From Hypericum androsaemum (lineage: Eukaryota > Streptophyta > Magnoliopsida > Malpighiales > Hypericaceae), in the NCBI GenBank assembly GCA_963995505.1, contig OZ023185.1:17805691-17869690 (forward strand): DNA of 64,000 bases. The letters run 5' to 3'. The notes beneath the pieces were generated by a model. The model was not told where the DNA came from. It searched no databases and saw only the letters and a program-made list of their open reading frames with translations. The first letter of the stretch is position 1. Each line of letters begins with the position of its first letter. Below are positions 38,389-51,210 of this stretch, piece after piece. A program made the position numbers and the translations under genes.

Positions 38389-38656
38389 TGTTGGGATGGC
38401 GAGAAATAGGAAAGACTTATTTCATATTCCTATTCCTATTCTGACTAGATTCTGGACTCCTAATTAGACCTAGATAGGTTACTTGTACGCCAAGGGTTTG
38501 TCTCTATATAAAGACATGTTACCCTAAGGTTTTGTATAGCTTTGTGACTCGGATCCATCAATAAAAGTTCTCCTTTCTCACCGTGGACGTAGGCATTAGG
38601 CCGAACCACGTAATTCTCTTGTTCCGTGTTCTTTGTGCGATATATCAATATCAACA
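38389..38656 (+). mobile_element. Solo LTR of the copia family found complete at 52.6-55.1 kb
   Basis: It starts TGTTGGGATGGCGAGAAATA, shares the TATATAAAGACATGTTACCC and GTGGACGTAGGCATTAGGCC words with the LTRs at 52594-52874 and 54793-55073, and is in the opposite orientation to them. Its 3' end diverges (ATATCAACA). The flanks are TATAT and TATAA, an almost complete 5-bp duplication. No internal region is present, as expected after LTR-LTR recombination. Confidence 0.85.
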
Positions 38657-39296
38657 TATAAATAACAATGAAAACAACAGAATATAATTTTAAAAAGCCA
38701 ACAAATTAACAATGACTCTGATTGAAATAAACATACAATATGAATGATATATTTGTCATCTAAACTTTAATCTAAAGTTGATCCTCTTATTTTGTTGCCT
38801 CAATTTGGTAGCAAATCTCGCGTCATCATTTTGTTGATCCCTTGATTGGAATAATGGTGGATGAATCATGATTGACGGCGTATTAATGTTCACTTTTTTA
38901 CTTTTCTCAATTTCTTCCATTGACTAATACATGTTTACGTTCCTTCTCCAATTGCGCTTTCCCTTAGCATATAGAAAATTATTTAAAATTGTCGGTGGAT
39001 GGTCCATACTGCTTATAGAAAATTATCAATTCAGGAGGAAATTATCGTAAAAACTTATCAAAAAAAAGAATAGAAATGTACATTTGTTAAAAATATTCAT
39101 ATTCAAAATATTAAACAAATGTTTTGGTGGATATTCAAGAAATGCATTACACTCACAATTAGTATATATTAATTTAAACATGTCTCTTTAAATAGATCTC
39201 ATTAGATCGAAATTTTAATGTTTTACATATTTCACCGTAGCATTGATGACTTAGGATACTCCCTACATTTTTTTATGGCTTCTCCATGTAGGATAC

Positions 39297-40299
39297 GGAT
39301 TTGGATTCAGGGGGGACTACATAAAAATCATCCCCACGGTATGGACTAAATATGGACCTTTAGATTTGATCAAATTATGTTTTAATAAATCTGATGGTCA
39401 GAATCTGTTGAGGGTATTTTCGAGTTTTTATCCAAACATATTCATTAGGGTTCCACCATTTTCCTATATAATCCCACCAAAAAAATTCTTTTTATCCCCC
39501 AACATCTGCCGCCCCCCCACCCCCCCCCCCCCCCAATCCCATCTCCGATCCCGATTCCCCCCTCGATCCCGATCCCGACACCCCCCCATCCTCGATCCCG
39601 ATCCCAGTGGCCAGACGACACCGGAGGAGAGTCGATCTACGGATCCAAGTTCAAGAACGAGAACTTCGTGAGGAAGCACACCGCCCCCAGGCCACACCGT
39701 GAGGCCCATCTTCGTCGCCGACTGCGGCCATCTCTAGATCTTCAATCTCTCTATCTATGTCCTTTGAATTTTGTGGATCATGGTGTACTTATTCGTCATC
39801 GTTTAGGGTTCTCGTTATATTAGGGGTAATATCTTCTTTCGAATAAAAAAATTCATAGATGAATGATACCAATATTAAAGTAGAATGATACCAATATCCT
39901 AGAACGATGATACCAATATTCGAGAAGAATGAAACCAATACATTCAAATGGTATACCTTTTTACTTATAATGAGATACCAATATTGGAGGAGATGAAAAC
40001 CAATATCACGGTGGAGTGAAACCAATATCATAGTAGAATAAAACAAATATCCGAGAAGATGAAAACCAATATCATAGTAGAATGAAACCAATATCATAGT
40101 AGAATGAAACCAATAACAAGAAGATGGAAACCAATATCCGAGAAAATGGAAACTAATATTCCCATACTTGTATTTCCATAAATTGTATTATTTTGCTGAT
40201 ATTTTTAAAATTTTTAAAATTATTTTAATTATTATATTTCTAATATTACCACTGTCCCTTTCAGTGGGGATTACTCATGTCCCCACTGAATTTGAACCC
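39297..40299 (-). mobile_element. MULE-like element, copy B (1,003 bp), inverted relative to copy A
   Basis: Perfect 9-bp target duplications GTAGGATAC flank it (39288-39296 and 40300-40308). The left end GGATTTGGATTCAGGGGGGA and the right end, read inward as GGGTTCAAATTCAGTGGGGA, match copy A's two ends. The CCAAT minisatellite is shared (about 39850-40160). The middle differs from copy A and contains a cyclophilin fragment. A perfect hairpin (TTCAGTGGGGA, 9-base loop, TCCCCACTGAA) lies at 40260-40290, just inside the right end. No transposase is encoded. Confidence 0.85.
39614..39691 (+). pseudogene. Cyclophilin (PPIase) exon fragment captured inside MULE copy B
   Basis: The plus-strand frame from 39614 reads DDTGGESIYGSKFKNENF and continues VRKHTAP. 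This corresponds to the conserved GTGGESIYG-KF-DENF-KHTGPG segment of plant cyclophilins. Homology is limited to about 26 codons, with no start, no catalytic core and non-matching sequence on both sides. The fragment is GC-rich against AT-rich flanks. It is inside an element with intact target duplications, so it moved with the MULE. Confidence 0.82.
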
Positions 40300-40308
40300 G
40301 TAGGATAC

Positions 40309-42572
40309 TCCCTACATGGAGAAGGAAGGTTGATTCCAAAAGGATAATATCGTGCCAGCTCCCTGTCCACGGATGCAGTCCGAGTCACAATATATTGGGA
40401 CAATTTCAACTGAATGCTATGTGTTTTTTCAAATTTTGACTTGGGTCCCCCTAATTCAATTGCATCAAATCTTGCACACGGATCACAATACTTGTTCGTC
40501 AACCAAAAAAATAAGAGTCCATTTCCACTATGATCGTTTTAAAGAGTTTTGTCATCATAATTTATACTCGATTAATCATTTCAGTATATCTTCGGTTAAA
40601 AAAAATACAACGCGTGACCCTGCATGATTCATTTAATTATTTTATCGGATCTGAAACCAAATTGAAGACACGTCTTGAGAATTGAATAAAGATTGACCAT
40701 GGAACTGGGAAGCATCCGGTTGATATCATCCATGAAGATCTTGGAAAGGTACGTGCACCCAAGTTCTTAGAGAAAATTAGCACTCGGGATATTTGTTCAG
40801 ATATGCCCAAATCACAATAAATGAAGTGTTTGTCATTTTTATCAACGAGAAAAGCTATATTATAATTTTTGGATTAGTTCTTTTTAAGGGAGTTTTTGGC
40901 TTGGTTAGAGAGATCACTTTCAGGAAAAAAACTACAGAGAATAGATTGACAGAAAAAATTATTGCATGAGAATGAAAACAACGAATTATTTGTTGTGTGC
41001 TAATTTCTTCATTTTATCTGCGAGGAAAACTGATAATCAAAGCGGATTAATTGCAAATATTATAATACATGCGAGCGGCTGTAGTAGTTGAAAAGTCTAA
41101 TGCTGTACTTAATTAAAGATTCGACTGCAATGGAAGCATCTAAACCATATCTAGATTTGTTATCTTTTATTGGCTTGTGCGTAGCAATCTGATTCGCTAA
41201 GATTAATATAAAGTGAGTGCATATCACATAATTCATTTGAATACCACCGTCACTCTTATAATTCATTTGAATACCACCGTCACTCTCTTTCTTTTTATAT
41301 ATAGATATTTTAGGCGGCCTTAGCTAGTGACAAGTAGTCAAATTTTAATATAACGTGTCAATTGTTTTTTTTAAACTACAGCACTTCCTAAATTAACTGA
41401 TCCAGCTAATTGAGGTTGGTAAAAACTTTATTTTGAATGATTTCGAAATTCTCACAATAACTATTTAACACAATTGTGTTCTTGATTGCTCAAACATAAA
41501 TTTTTTTGGGTAATTAATCTAAGTATTTGTCGATATAAATTAATTATATTTTAATAATTTCACCCAAAAATTTTCTATTTAAAAAAATGCAAAAGGTATA
41601 ATTTGATGTCTGTTACAACATCCATAGAAGAGACTGGCATTATTAATTACAGACGTTTCTAATTAAGAATAATCTATTCTTTGCGGTACCATAATCACCA
41701 GATCTCGCGCACACACAAAATCACCAGATCTCAGAAATCAACCAAAAGATTCAAACTAAGAACAGTTATGAGAAAAGCTATCAAATCCAATCTGCTAGTT
41801 ATAATTACAGGATTCGTAAATTAATTATTTTCTATTTATGTAAATTGATGGATTGGAGTGATTAAAATTTGGGCGAATAACAGATAAAATGTCACGTCCC
41901 GATTGAAAGGAGCAATCAGATCAAATCAAATGGCCACTTTTCGCGAGGTTATGGAGGGACGAAAATAAAAAATATGCATTAATTATTAAATTTTAATACT
42001 AATATATTTTTAAGAATTTAAAATTCTAGATTTCAAGTTGGAGAATTCTTAGTTTCATGGTTCGGTTTGAAACTAACTCCGCAAAAATTGATATGGTACG
42101 CTATTAATTTCTTATGAAATTATAACATCGTGAAACCGAACATATTGTTTTATATTAGAGTTACGTCAACCTAAAATGTATATTAGACCATTTTTGTATT
42201 TTTTTTCCATTATTCGGTGCCATTTTACGATTTAAAATCGCGATACCGAACCGAACTCATTTCTGAATTAATAAGGAGAAAGAAACCGGGAAAACGTGCT
42301 GGAACTACCCACAGCATCGAAGGATAGAAAGATAAATAAAAGTAAAATTATTCTGATACGATAAGAGGAGAAAGAAAGAAGGGCGTAGCGTAGAGGAGAG
42401 GAGGGAGGTGACCAAAGAAAAAGGGAATACCTGGCGTCCATCAAAAGCGTGTCCATCCCAATAACATTTTACACTTCACATTCCTTTAGGAGAGAGAAGC
42501 CCGACTAATACACATTCGAGTCGAGCCAACACGATGCTCTTGGGGTAGGAGGACGGTGGTGACTATTCTCCA
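40309..42572. other. Intergenic, upstream of the U-box gene
   Basis: No gene is supported. A 30-bp tandem duplication lies at 41228-41287 (ATAATTCATTTGAATACCAC and ten more bases, twice). The last 200 bases become less AT-rich and should hold the promoter and leader of the U-box gene, but no unmistakable TATA box was found. Confidence 0.5.
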
Positions 42573-44383
42573 ATGGCGAAGACGGGGCTGGTGGATTCTG
42601 ATCCGACGGTGGTGGAGCTCAAGGACCAGCTCCGGAAGCTGGTGAAGGCCATCGTCGACGACGACGATTTCCGCCCCGAGACTATTGATCGGGCTAAGGA
42701 GACGCTTAACTCCTTGAAGGCGAGGAAGGTCGGTGGCCGGGCTTCCAGGCTGAAGGAGGAGGGGACGGGGACGGCGCCGGCTTGTCCCGAGGAGTTCAGT
42801 TGCCCCTTGTCCGGAGAGCTCATGAGGGATCCCGTCGTTTTGTGCACCGGTCTGGTGAGTGTGTAAGGATTCAAGTTTCTTTCTTTCTTTTTCCTTAAAA
42901 AAATGGGTTTTTTTTTTCCTTTTTCAACTTTGTTTCTTACAGTTTTTGGTCCATGTTCAGAACTTTAATTTGGTTTCTTTGTTCATGTTGTTTCTTTCTA
43001 CAGTTGGTTGGATTAATGGGAGCGTTAAAAAGTCGAATTTTTTTTATATATCGGGGGAAGGGAAAAGAGAACTCCACTTTTGACCACTTTTAATTTCTGG
43101 GTTTTTTCTCAAGAAATCTGGTGGTTGGTGGGTGGGAAATTAGGGAATCCAATTTGTAATATTCTTTTTGGCTCTTGGCAATCTTTTCAATTAATCTGGT
43201 GGTCTGTGATTGAAGGGATGAATTCTGTGCTTTGTTAGATTGAAATTAATTTTTAGTTGTTTATTTTCCTGTTGATCTTGATGCCAATGATTATCTGCAG
43301 ACTTATGATAGGCCTTTCATCGAGCAATGGCTGAAAGAAGGGAACAGGACGTGCCCTGTTTCACAGCAAGTTCTCTCACAGACCGACCTTCCGCCTAATC
43401 TTCTGATAAGGGAAATGATTTCCCAGTGGTGCAAGAGGGAGGGGATTGATCCACCGGACCCTGTTCGGTATGCGAATAACGAAGGAATAACAGAAGCTGA
43501 TCGTCGCCTTTTTCTGTCTTTGGTCGAGCAGTTATCAGCAATGCTTCCTGAACAAAAAAAGGCTGCAAACGAGCTTCGACAATTGACGAAGAGCAAACCC
43601 TCCTTCCGAGTTCTGTTTGGTAAGTACGCTGACGCCATCCCGCAATTACTCAGTCCTCTCTTGAACGAGTCTGGAATTGTCCTTCAGCCTGACCTTCAAG
43701 AAGATCTGATAACAATAATTTTGAACATCTCCATCTATGACAACAACAAGAAGCTTGTAGGTGAAACACCTCTAGTAATTCCGATTCTCTTGGAAGCATT
43801 AAGGTATGGGAACATTGCCACGAGGACAAATGCTGCTGCGGCCCTTTTCACATTATCTGCTCTTGATTCGAATAAGGCAATTATTGGGAAGTCTGGTGCA
43901 CTATTGCCATTGATTCAGCTTTTAGGAGAAGACCATCCTCCGGCTGTGAAAGATGCTGCTTCTGCCATTTTTAACTTGTGTATATTCCACGAAAACCGGG
44001 TACGAGCTGTGAAGGAGGGTGTTGTGAAAGTAATTCTGAAAAAGATCATGAATGGCGTGCTTGTTGATGAGCTATTGGCCATACTTGCAATGCTTTCCAG
44101 TCATCAGAAGGCCATTGAGGAAATGGGGGAGCTCGAAGCCGTTACTTGCTTGCTTCGTACTATGAGGGAAGGCGACAATGACCGAAGCAAGGAAAATTGC
44201 ATCGCCATCCTCCATACCATCTGTTTCAGCGATCGAGCCAAGTTGAAGCCATTGAGTTCAGAGGAAAAGTCACACGGAACAATATCAAAGCTTGCCAATG
44301 ATGGAACTGCGCGAGCAAAGAGGAAGGCTACAGGGATTCTTGACAGATTGAATCGGGCCGTCACGCTCACCCACACGGCCTGA
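42573..44383 (+). CDS. Plant U-box E3 ubiquitin ligase with ARM repeats (PUB9-like)
   Basis: This protein transfers ubiquitin from an E2 to bound substrates; the U-box docks the E2 and ARM repeats bind the target or a receptor-kinase partner. Two exons, 42573-42854 and 43301-44383, give 454 residues, near the length of PUB9. An N-terminal helical region (about 1-60) precedes the U-box at about 70-140 (CPEEFSCPLSGELMRDPVVL, then TYDRPFIEQWL). ARM repeats span about 185-420 (TNAAAALFTLSALDSNKAII, then AASAIFNLCIFHENR). The ATG at 42573 is the first in frame and gives a normal N-terminus. At the exon junction the usual GQTYDR reads GLTYDR. The frame is intact, and the gene is probably functional. 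Confidence 0.95.
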
Positions 44384-47300
44384 CTAGCTCCAGCGCATTG
44401 ATATTCAATCAACCCCGGTGTAAATTCTGTCTAAATTCATTCAGCCCTTTGGCTGCCACCGCGCTGTAGTCTCATTCCGGATCGCCTCTGTGTATATATT
44501 CTGTTACCCCGAAACTACTATATCAGGTTTCTGCTCCTGAGTTAGGCATTGTGAATAAGAAGCGAAGATTAGCTTACCATGAACATCACTCAGATTTTGT
44601 GCAGTATTACGTTATCATAAGCCATTTTTACCCTCTGCTGTTGAGTTTTGCCTGTACCAGTTTTGACCCGGATGAATATCTTGTATTCAGAGTTGAACTA
44701 TTGTACTCTTATTTAGAATTCTTGCCACCTCGTACTGCCAACTTTCTACTTTCTAGAATCGGCGGTTCTCAACCAGTCCGATGTTGTCCTGACCTTGAGA
44801 CGAAAATGGTTAGATGGCTCCATGTCTTTACTTTTGTGCTTGTAGTGGACATTATATCCATGAACCAATAGGGAGATGTTGGTATTGAGTTCAAAACTCA
44901 CGAATGTAAAAAGCATCATCGAATTTTGGTTCAAGTTTCACGAATGTGAAAAATATCATCTGGAGTATCGATCCATAAAATAGGATCTAACTGTACTCGA
45001 CTATGAATACGGGAACTTAGAAATAAAGGACTACTATCCATGAAGAAACGGATGGCAGTAAAGGGGGAAGAAAGTGCATTCCCATATTCAATGGAGTGGT
45101 GAATTCTGGTAATGTGGTCCACCCAAAACGAAAGTTGCCGCCCACCCTTTTGTGAAAGTCTTGAATAGAAACAGTTGGGGCACCCAACTCTAACTCTATT
45201 TATCCCTCCCTCTCTTTTAGGATATCAACTTTGTCTATAGCAATTACGTAAATTGGGACCAACAATCGTTTGCCAATAGATTTTTTCTAACTTAATAATT
45301 GAATTCTAAAGTTTGAATCATGAAATATAAGAATGTTCAATATTTGTTAAGTGAGATTTGTTAGCATTTACAATTTAAACTTAAAATTAGTGACTTTAAT
45401 TTAGATTAGTCGATGGTATCGAGAAAAATTAAGTGAAGTGGAAGATGTATTAGTACAATGGTAGTGGGGCTGGTGGTGGTGGTGATATCTGCCTACACGC
45501 GTAGCTTGGGAGATGATTTTTAATGGGTTTCATCTTTGTTGACATGTGAACGAGACACAAGTAAGTAGTGGGCAGTTGGGATTTTCTATTTTTTTTTTGT
45601 GTCCTCTGTTGCTAGTTGATGCTTGGAATGAGGTACCATGAGAATTAACAAATTGGTGGAGGAGATATTCCGTGGTTGTACTAGATATTACTTGTATCAA
45701 CAAGAGAGTTATTATTGTTTGACCAGCTATCTCGAATTCGAGTCTTAAAAATCTATTGATGTCAAATATTTATTGTGAGAATTTCGCCACAATTCAAAAA
45801 CTAAACCGGGACTCGAATCTGAATTAAGGTCGATATAAAAAAAATCACAAATCCTCCAATTACTTTGTGCCATTTTATTTTGGTCTCAGAAAGTTACTTT
45901 GTAGTTGAACTGGTTGTATTTGGCACTATCTCTCTAACTGGAACCTGTAGAACTAACTTGAACCGATGATCATTGGTCCAGCCAACGTGGGTTTGTTGTC
46001 AACTTGCACAGTGGAAGTTTCTATAGCCATCATTAACTTTCTTGTTCTGGCTAGATGGCCGAAAGTCTTCGAGTTCCCTGTGGGTTAAAAATTTTTGAGA
46101 AAAAATTACAGTTTAGTTCCCGTAGTTTGAGAAAATGTTCTGATCCGTTCTTATAGTTTGAAAAATATGCTGAACCACTCCCATTATTTTTCTAGATCGT
46201 CCCTAAATTATTGGTTCAGTAAGTCAACGGACTTTTCTAGCAAGTGAACAAACGTGGAAGGAAATTTTTTTTAATCTTAATTTTCTATGATGTAGAAAAA
46301 GGGAACACTGAATTGAAAAGTATAGAGTAGTATTAAATGTTGGAAATTACTCAAATAATAATTCGTCATAAAAGGTAAAATTCCGAGATTCTGCCTTTAA
46401 AAATTGAATGCAAAGAAATAACTAGAGGGGAATAATAAAACATTAGCCAAATGGAACTTGCTCCAAATGCACAAAGTTAAATATGAATCGACGAAAATTT
46501 AAAGTTTAATTCGTTGCACGCGTAACATTTGTGTATTTATCTCTCAAAAAATAATGAAACATTATATTGGTCTACCATGTGGAATTTTGATTGGGAGGGG
46601 ATAACTGAAAACATAGAGAAACATCAAATAGACACAGTACAAGCTGTATTCTGGGCCTCTAGTGAAGACAACGTCAACAAAATTAGAGGGAATTGGTATG
46701 GGCACTAATGGAAGATGGAGTGGAAACAAATTTCAGTACGTGAAATTATCAGTGTCATGTTTCTTTTTGAATGACGCGTCATATTCTCAAGAACCAGAAA
46801 TGCATATTGTTAATCATCTTTAATCAAATGTCTCGAATTTCAAACCCGAAATATAGCAACGGCAAAACTTCACTTGTTATCTCGTGTGATCTTGATCACT
46901 CAAATTTGGATAGAAAAACTGCATTATGTGACTTGAGGAATTATGTGTGGTGACTCTTTTTGGGTCACTAGTTTTAGAGTGGGAATTATTGGGATTTGAT
47001 GCGACAACGGAATAATTGGTCTATGTGCTGGCCATTTTGGAAGAGATATTGGGTCAATTTCTTATGTGCTCCTATGTTTTTCAAGAATGACTGATGATGA
47101 GTGGAAAGAAATTCGGAGTCTCTGAGTATTGGGACTTCACAACCGAAAAGGTAAGAAAAAGAAATTTGTCCAAGAAGACAGTAGGATGCCACTTAAATGG
47201 GATTTCCCACATCTAATATCACCTTAAATATAAAATAATCAAAACTTGAGTATTATCGAATTCTATATAGATATCAATTTCGTCACCAATATATGATCTA

Positions 47301-48735
47301 TTGTTTAGTATTAGGAAACGAATGATTTATCATTTGTCCAAGCATGAAAAATGTCAAAGAAACACACCTCACGTACTTTGTTTTTATAGGGAAAAAAACA
47401 TTCAGTTAAAATTATAGCATTAGATGTCTCAACCAAAATTCATGCAAACTTTTAGGTGAAATTTACTCACAAGCACTAATTGATATAATCAATTACTAAG
47501 TATAGTTATTTATTATTTTGGCAATTAATACTAAATAAATAAAATTCTTTTTAACTAATTACATGTTTGTCAACTTACCATTTTTTCATTTTTTATATTG
47601 GGCGATTTATCACCAACAAAATAGGAGCCTTGCATGGAGACGTGAAATTCATGAGTGACTAATTAGTTCATGGGTCATTTTCAAAATTTCAAGACAAAAA
47701 AAAAATTTCGTCGAGAGGGTCCCACCAACACAAGACAAGCAGATCAAGCAAATAATTATGTTTGGAAAGAGGCAACTTGCATGGTATTAGATCATCATTT
47801 TTATCCTTTCAAGCTTCAAATCCGAATGGATAAAGACACCATTATGGCTGAATCTGCCCCTTAAGACTAAACATGGCTATTCCACTACAATACACCATCT
47901 AGTGTCGGTGGAAGCTTAGCAAACATTTTCAAACCACCTGGTCAGCAAGTTTGGCTTCTCTGTTAGTATTTAATATTAATACATTATTAGTAAGTCGAAG
48001 TCAAAATTTATTGATTAAAATAGAACAATTTTCATGGTTCCCTGGCTGAAGCACAAACCAAAAAAGACGATATGTGACCCAACCACCTTCATAACTCCAA
48101 ATACTGGAATTCGGTATTCTCCATTATGCACATAAGGAGCCGTACAAGATAAAAAAAATCTCACTTGCAGTTCTGAAACGGGGATTTTTTAAAATAGAAT
48201 AACGACCACAACGAATGTCTGCTCAATTCGAAGAAAATTCTCTATTAATTTAAACGCTAAAAATATTGAATAAGAATAGCGAAAGAAGAAAAACCGAAGA
48301 TTATCGGTAGTCGATAAGCTAAGTAGTTTTTTCTGTGATGAACCTTGGATGACGGTCAACCTCTTGTATCCGGTATAAGAAGACAATTCAGTCTCAACAA
48401 AGCCGCAACTCAATAGATGCTTGCGGTGGACCACAAAGAAAAAGATAGTAATACAAAATGTATTACCATAATAGTTCTCTATTTCGATCGGTCATCTTTC
48501 ATCGAACCAAAAAATCCTGTACAAGAAGAGGGTCCTGTGGCACATTTCTGTGAGGACAATTGCCGTACATTTCATCAAAATAACATCGAACTCAATTAGA
48601 CCAACAATCAACCGAAGGCATTGCATCCTGCTAAAATTGAATGCTGAAAAGCTACCCCGAGTTTCTACAGACCAGCAGTTGAGAGCATGATCTAACGAAC
48701 GTCCACGCGCTCCTCGAGTTCTCTGAGCGATCGAA
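44384..48735. other. Intergenic, 4.35 kb without a gene
   Basis: The first few hundred bases should contain the U-box gene 3' untranslated region, and the last tens of bases that of the CHIP gene. The rest is AT-rich with only short, motif-free open frames. No repeat with defined ends was identified. Confidence 0.55.
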
Positions 48736-51210
48736 TCAGTCGACTTTATAAGCCCAGCCATGTGTTTCAAGGTATGCTTGAACTGCATCCTTAATAGCCA
48801 AGTTTGATACTAACTGAGATGCTTCGAGCGGATCACGAGTGACGGGATCAAACTTCCCTACCTGATGACGAGATGAAACTACTGTCACGACCAACAAATG
48901 GATACTCATCTATAACGCCTGACGGAAAATGTAAGAAAAATCTCAACAGATTACCTCCCGAAGGTGTTCGAGGATCACTGCTCTCTCGTACGAAATTCCA
49001 CTGGGACTAATGACGGGATCTTGGAAAATATCTAGCGTTATTTTACAACAAAGATAATCTGGAACCTGAAATTTTCAAATCAAACCTCCAGAAGACAGTA
49101 ACAGAACAGAGAGTAATGCAACGCAACAATGATTAGAACTGATGCGGAAGAAACCGAAATTCTCACCTCTGTTGGTGTATCCTCTTCTGCAGCCTTCATA
49201 AACACCTTTTCTAAATGGTCTAATTGTCTCAGATTTGAAGATAACTGATCATCCGATGATCCTTCCATTTGGCAATCATCAAGAAAATGACTTTCCCTCA
49301 GAGCTTTCTCACAAGCTTCTCTGAGATTTCGACCAAACAAGCATTTTAGAACCCATAACAAAATGATAAGTTGGAAGGCAGAGGATCGTATATTTCTCAT
49401 TGAGTTCCATACTTCAAGTCCTGAAGCTCCCATGAACGCTCCATAGAGTCATGCTCCCACAGCAAGTATTTTGCTTTCGCTAGCTCCTGCCAAATTTCTT
49501 CCACGATATAACTCCTTGGATTTGTGTCCGTGCCAAGATCCAAAGCCTAAAAGGCCGAATGTCAGATATGGCAGGTGGTTGATACCGTTATTCATTCCGG
49601 AGACAGTTACTTGTACACTAGTACAAATAGCACCAAAAGCTCTTTGATAAGTAGTCCCGCAAAACATAAGGGCTTCCATTTCTATTCAAAAAACAATAGA
49701 GCTAAATATCAGGATTGGTTTAATCAATGTTGGCATGTTGAATAGTTAGCTAATCTGTTTCCATCCGAATATCAATAAAAAATTCCTTGTTCTGCAATAT
49801 TATTATACACAACTTCATCACACAAAACCTGAATCTCTTGGATTTGAAACATTAAGCTTAAACACGGAAACTTCAGATAAAAAAGCTCAATGTGGCAACC
49901 TGATGTTCGCACTTCATTGGAGACACGCAGCATAGATTTCTTTAATCCATTACTCTACCAGAATGCTATTCGGATGTTAACTTTGAAGGTTTCAGGCAAG
50001 TATCAACTTGAGAGATTCAAAAGCTCGATTCCCTAACTATCAAAATGGATGGTCCTATAACGGAATAAGATAATAGCATAATCAAGGAGCGGCATTCCCT
50101 GCGATCTACTAAGATCTTGCAAAGAGAATGAGACAAAGGACACAATTTTCCCATGCACAAGCAGAACCCCATGGATCAAGGCATCACGAAAAATGCAATG
50201 CGACAAAAGAATCTAATGCTGCAGCTACTGTGCAACATATAGTTAACAAGCTGTTCACAAACTAAGGTGGTTTTAATTCATCATGCCCGCACCTGTGATA
50301 AGAAAGTGAAGCGTAATCGATCACCATAGCACTCACCCTCTCCAGTTCCTTGGCCCCTTCTCTGTATGCTTTCCTCTCTAATAAAGCCAGTCCCAACATA
50401 TAATGACCCTGTCAAGTGGAAGTATGAACCTCGTGTTAGTGCAGAAAGTATAATAGTTCATAGCTAGGAGGGACAGAAAATGGTGAATGACACGAAGTAA
50501 AGGAAAATCACTATTTCGTTGTCCAATCTTCTCCCCCTCCTTTCCCTGAGCCCTCCAATACACCATCCGTTTAGGTGAATTCTTGTTCACTTGCTTCAGG
50601 AATCGCATAACATAGGGTACAGGTAACTAATGCAACCAACCCCACGCAACCCGATCAGAAGGATAACCAGACCATTCAAGATCCAAACTACAAAATGCCG
50701 GTTGTGACTTCATACGTTCTGAATGCTGAATGATATTTCATAATTCTCAACAATTCGGGGCAGCGAAGTCCATCAGTAGACGAAGAGTCTAAAGGGCATT
50801 CCAAAAATCTAAACTTATACCTTCACAGAATTGTGGTCAAGCTGTATGGCTTTGCGACAGTCCTCCTCCACCCGCACCCAATCACTAAAAACACCAACAA
50901 AATTAGAAAAAGGAAAAAAACATCACTCCAAACAAAAAGGCTCATACATACTTCAGTCTTCGGTGGCACAGGGCGCGGTTCGTCCAGTAAACAGGAACAT
51001 TAGGGCACAAAGCAATCGCCTTTTCCAACCTCAAACAAAACCCAACTCAGGAACATTATAAACAATAAGTCTCCGTTGACCCAGAACCAATCGTGGGTTA
51101 TACATACCTCTGTATAGGCGTCAATGGCGGCCCCGAAGTGGCTCAGCTTAAAGCAAGTGTTGCCGTCTTCTTTAAGCCTCTCGGCTTGCTTTGCCGCCTC
51201 GGTTTGAACG
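48736..51210 (-). CDS. CHIP: CHIP-type E3 ligase (TPR plus U-box), start codon not identifiable
   Basis: CHIP is a cytosolic co-chaperone: its TPR domain grips HSP70/HSP90 tails and its U-box ubiquitinates their clients. Minus-strand exons are about 51210-51108, 51019-50952, 50884-50821, 50408-50337, 49546-49413, 49320-49167, 49065-48955 and 48861-48736, all in phase with GT-AG introns. The TPR part reads AERLKEDGNTCFK, AAIDAYTE and YWTNRALCH. A charged helix follows (EEIWQELAKAKY), then an intact U-box (ITLDIFQDPVISPSGISYER) and the tail HGWAYKVD. About 276 residues from the first native codon fit plant CHIP. No in-frame ATG precedes the TPR. Exon 1 is cut at its 5' end by a Cassandra LTR, and the native codon two before the junction, at 51478-51480, is AGG where ATG might be expected. 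Expression as full-length protein is therefore doubtful. Confidence 0.85.

Noticed and set aside
39252..40317. A 17-bp direct repeat TAGGATACTCCCTACAT around MULE copy B, first read as a retroposon target duplication with a poly-T end
   Set aside because: The 9-bp GTAGGATAC lies exactly against the two conserved element ends, and copy A shows the same 9-bp rule. The longer repeat is explained by local similarity in the target.
46107..46230. Words such as GTTCCCGTAGTTTGAGAAAA that resemble a MULE/MITE arm
   Set aside because: No inverted partner arm or target duplication was found nearby.
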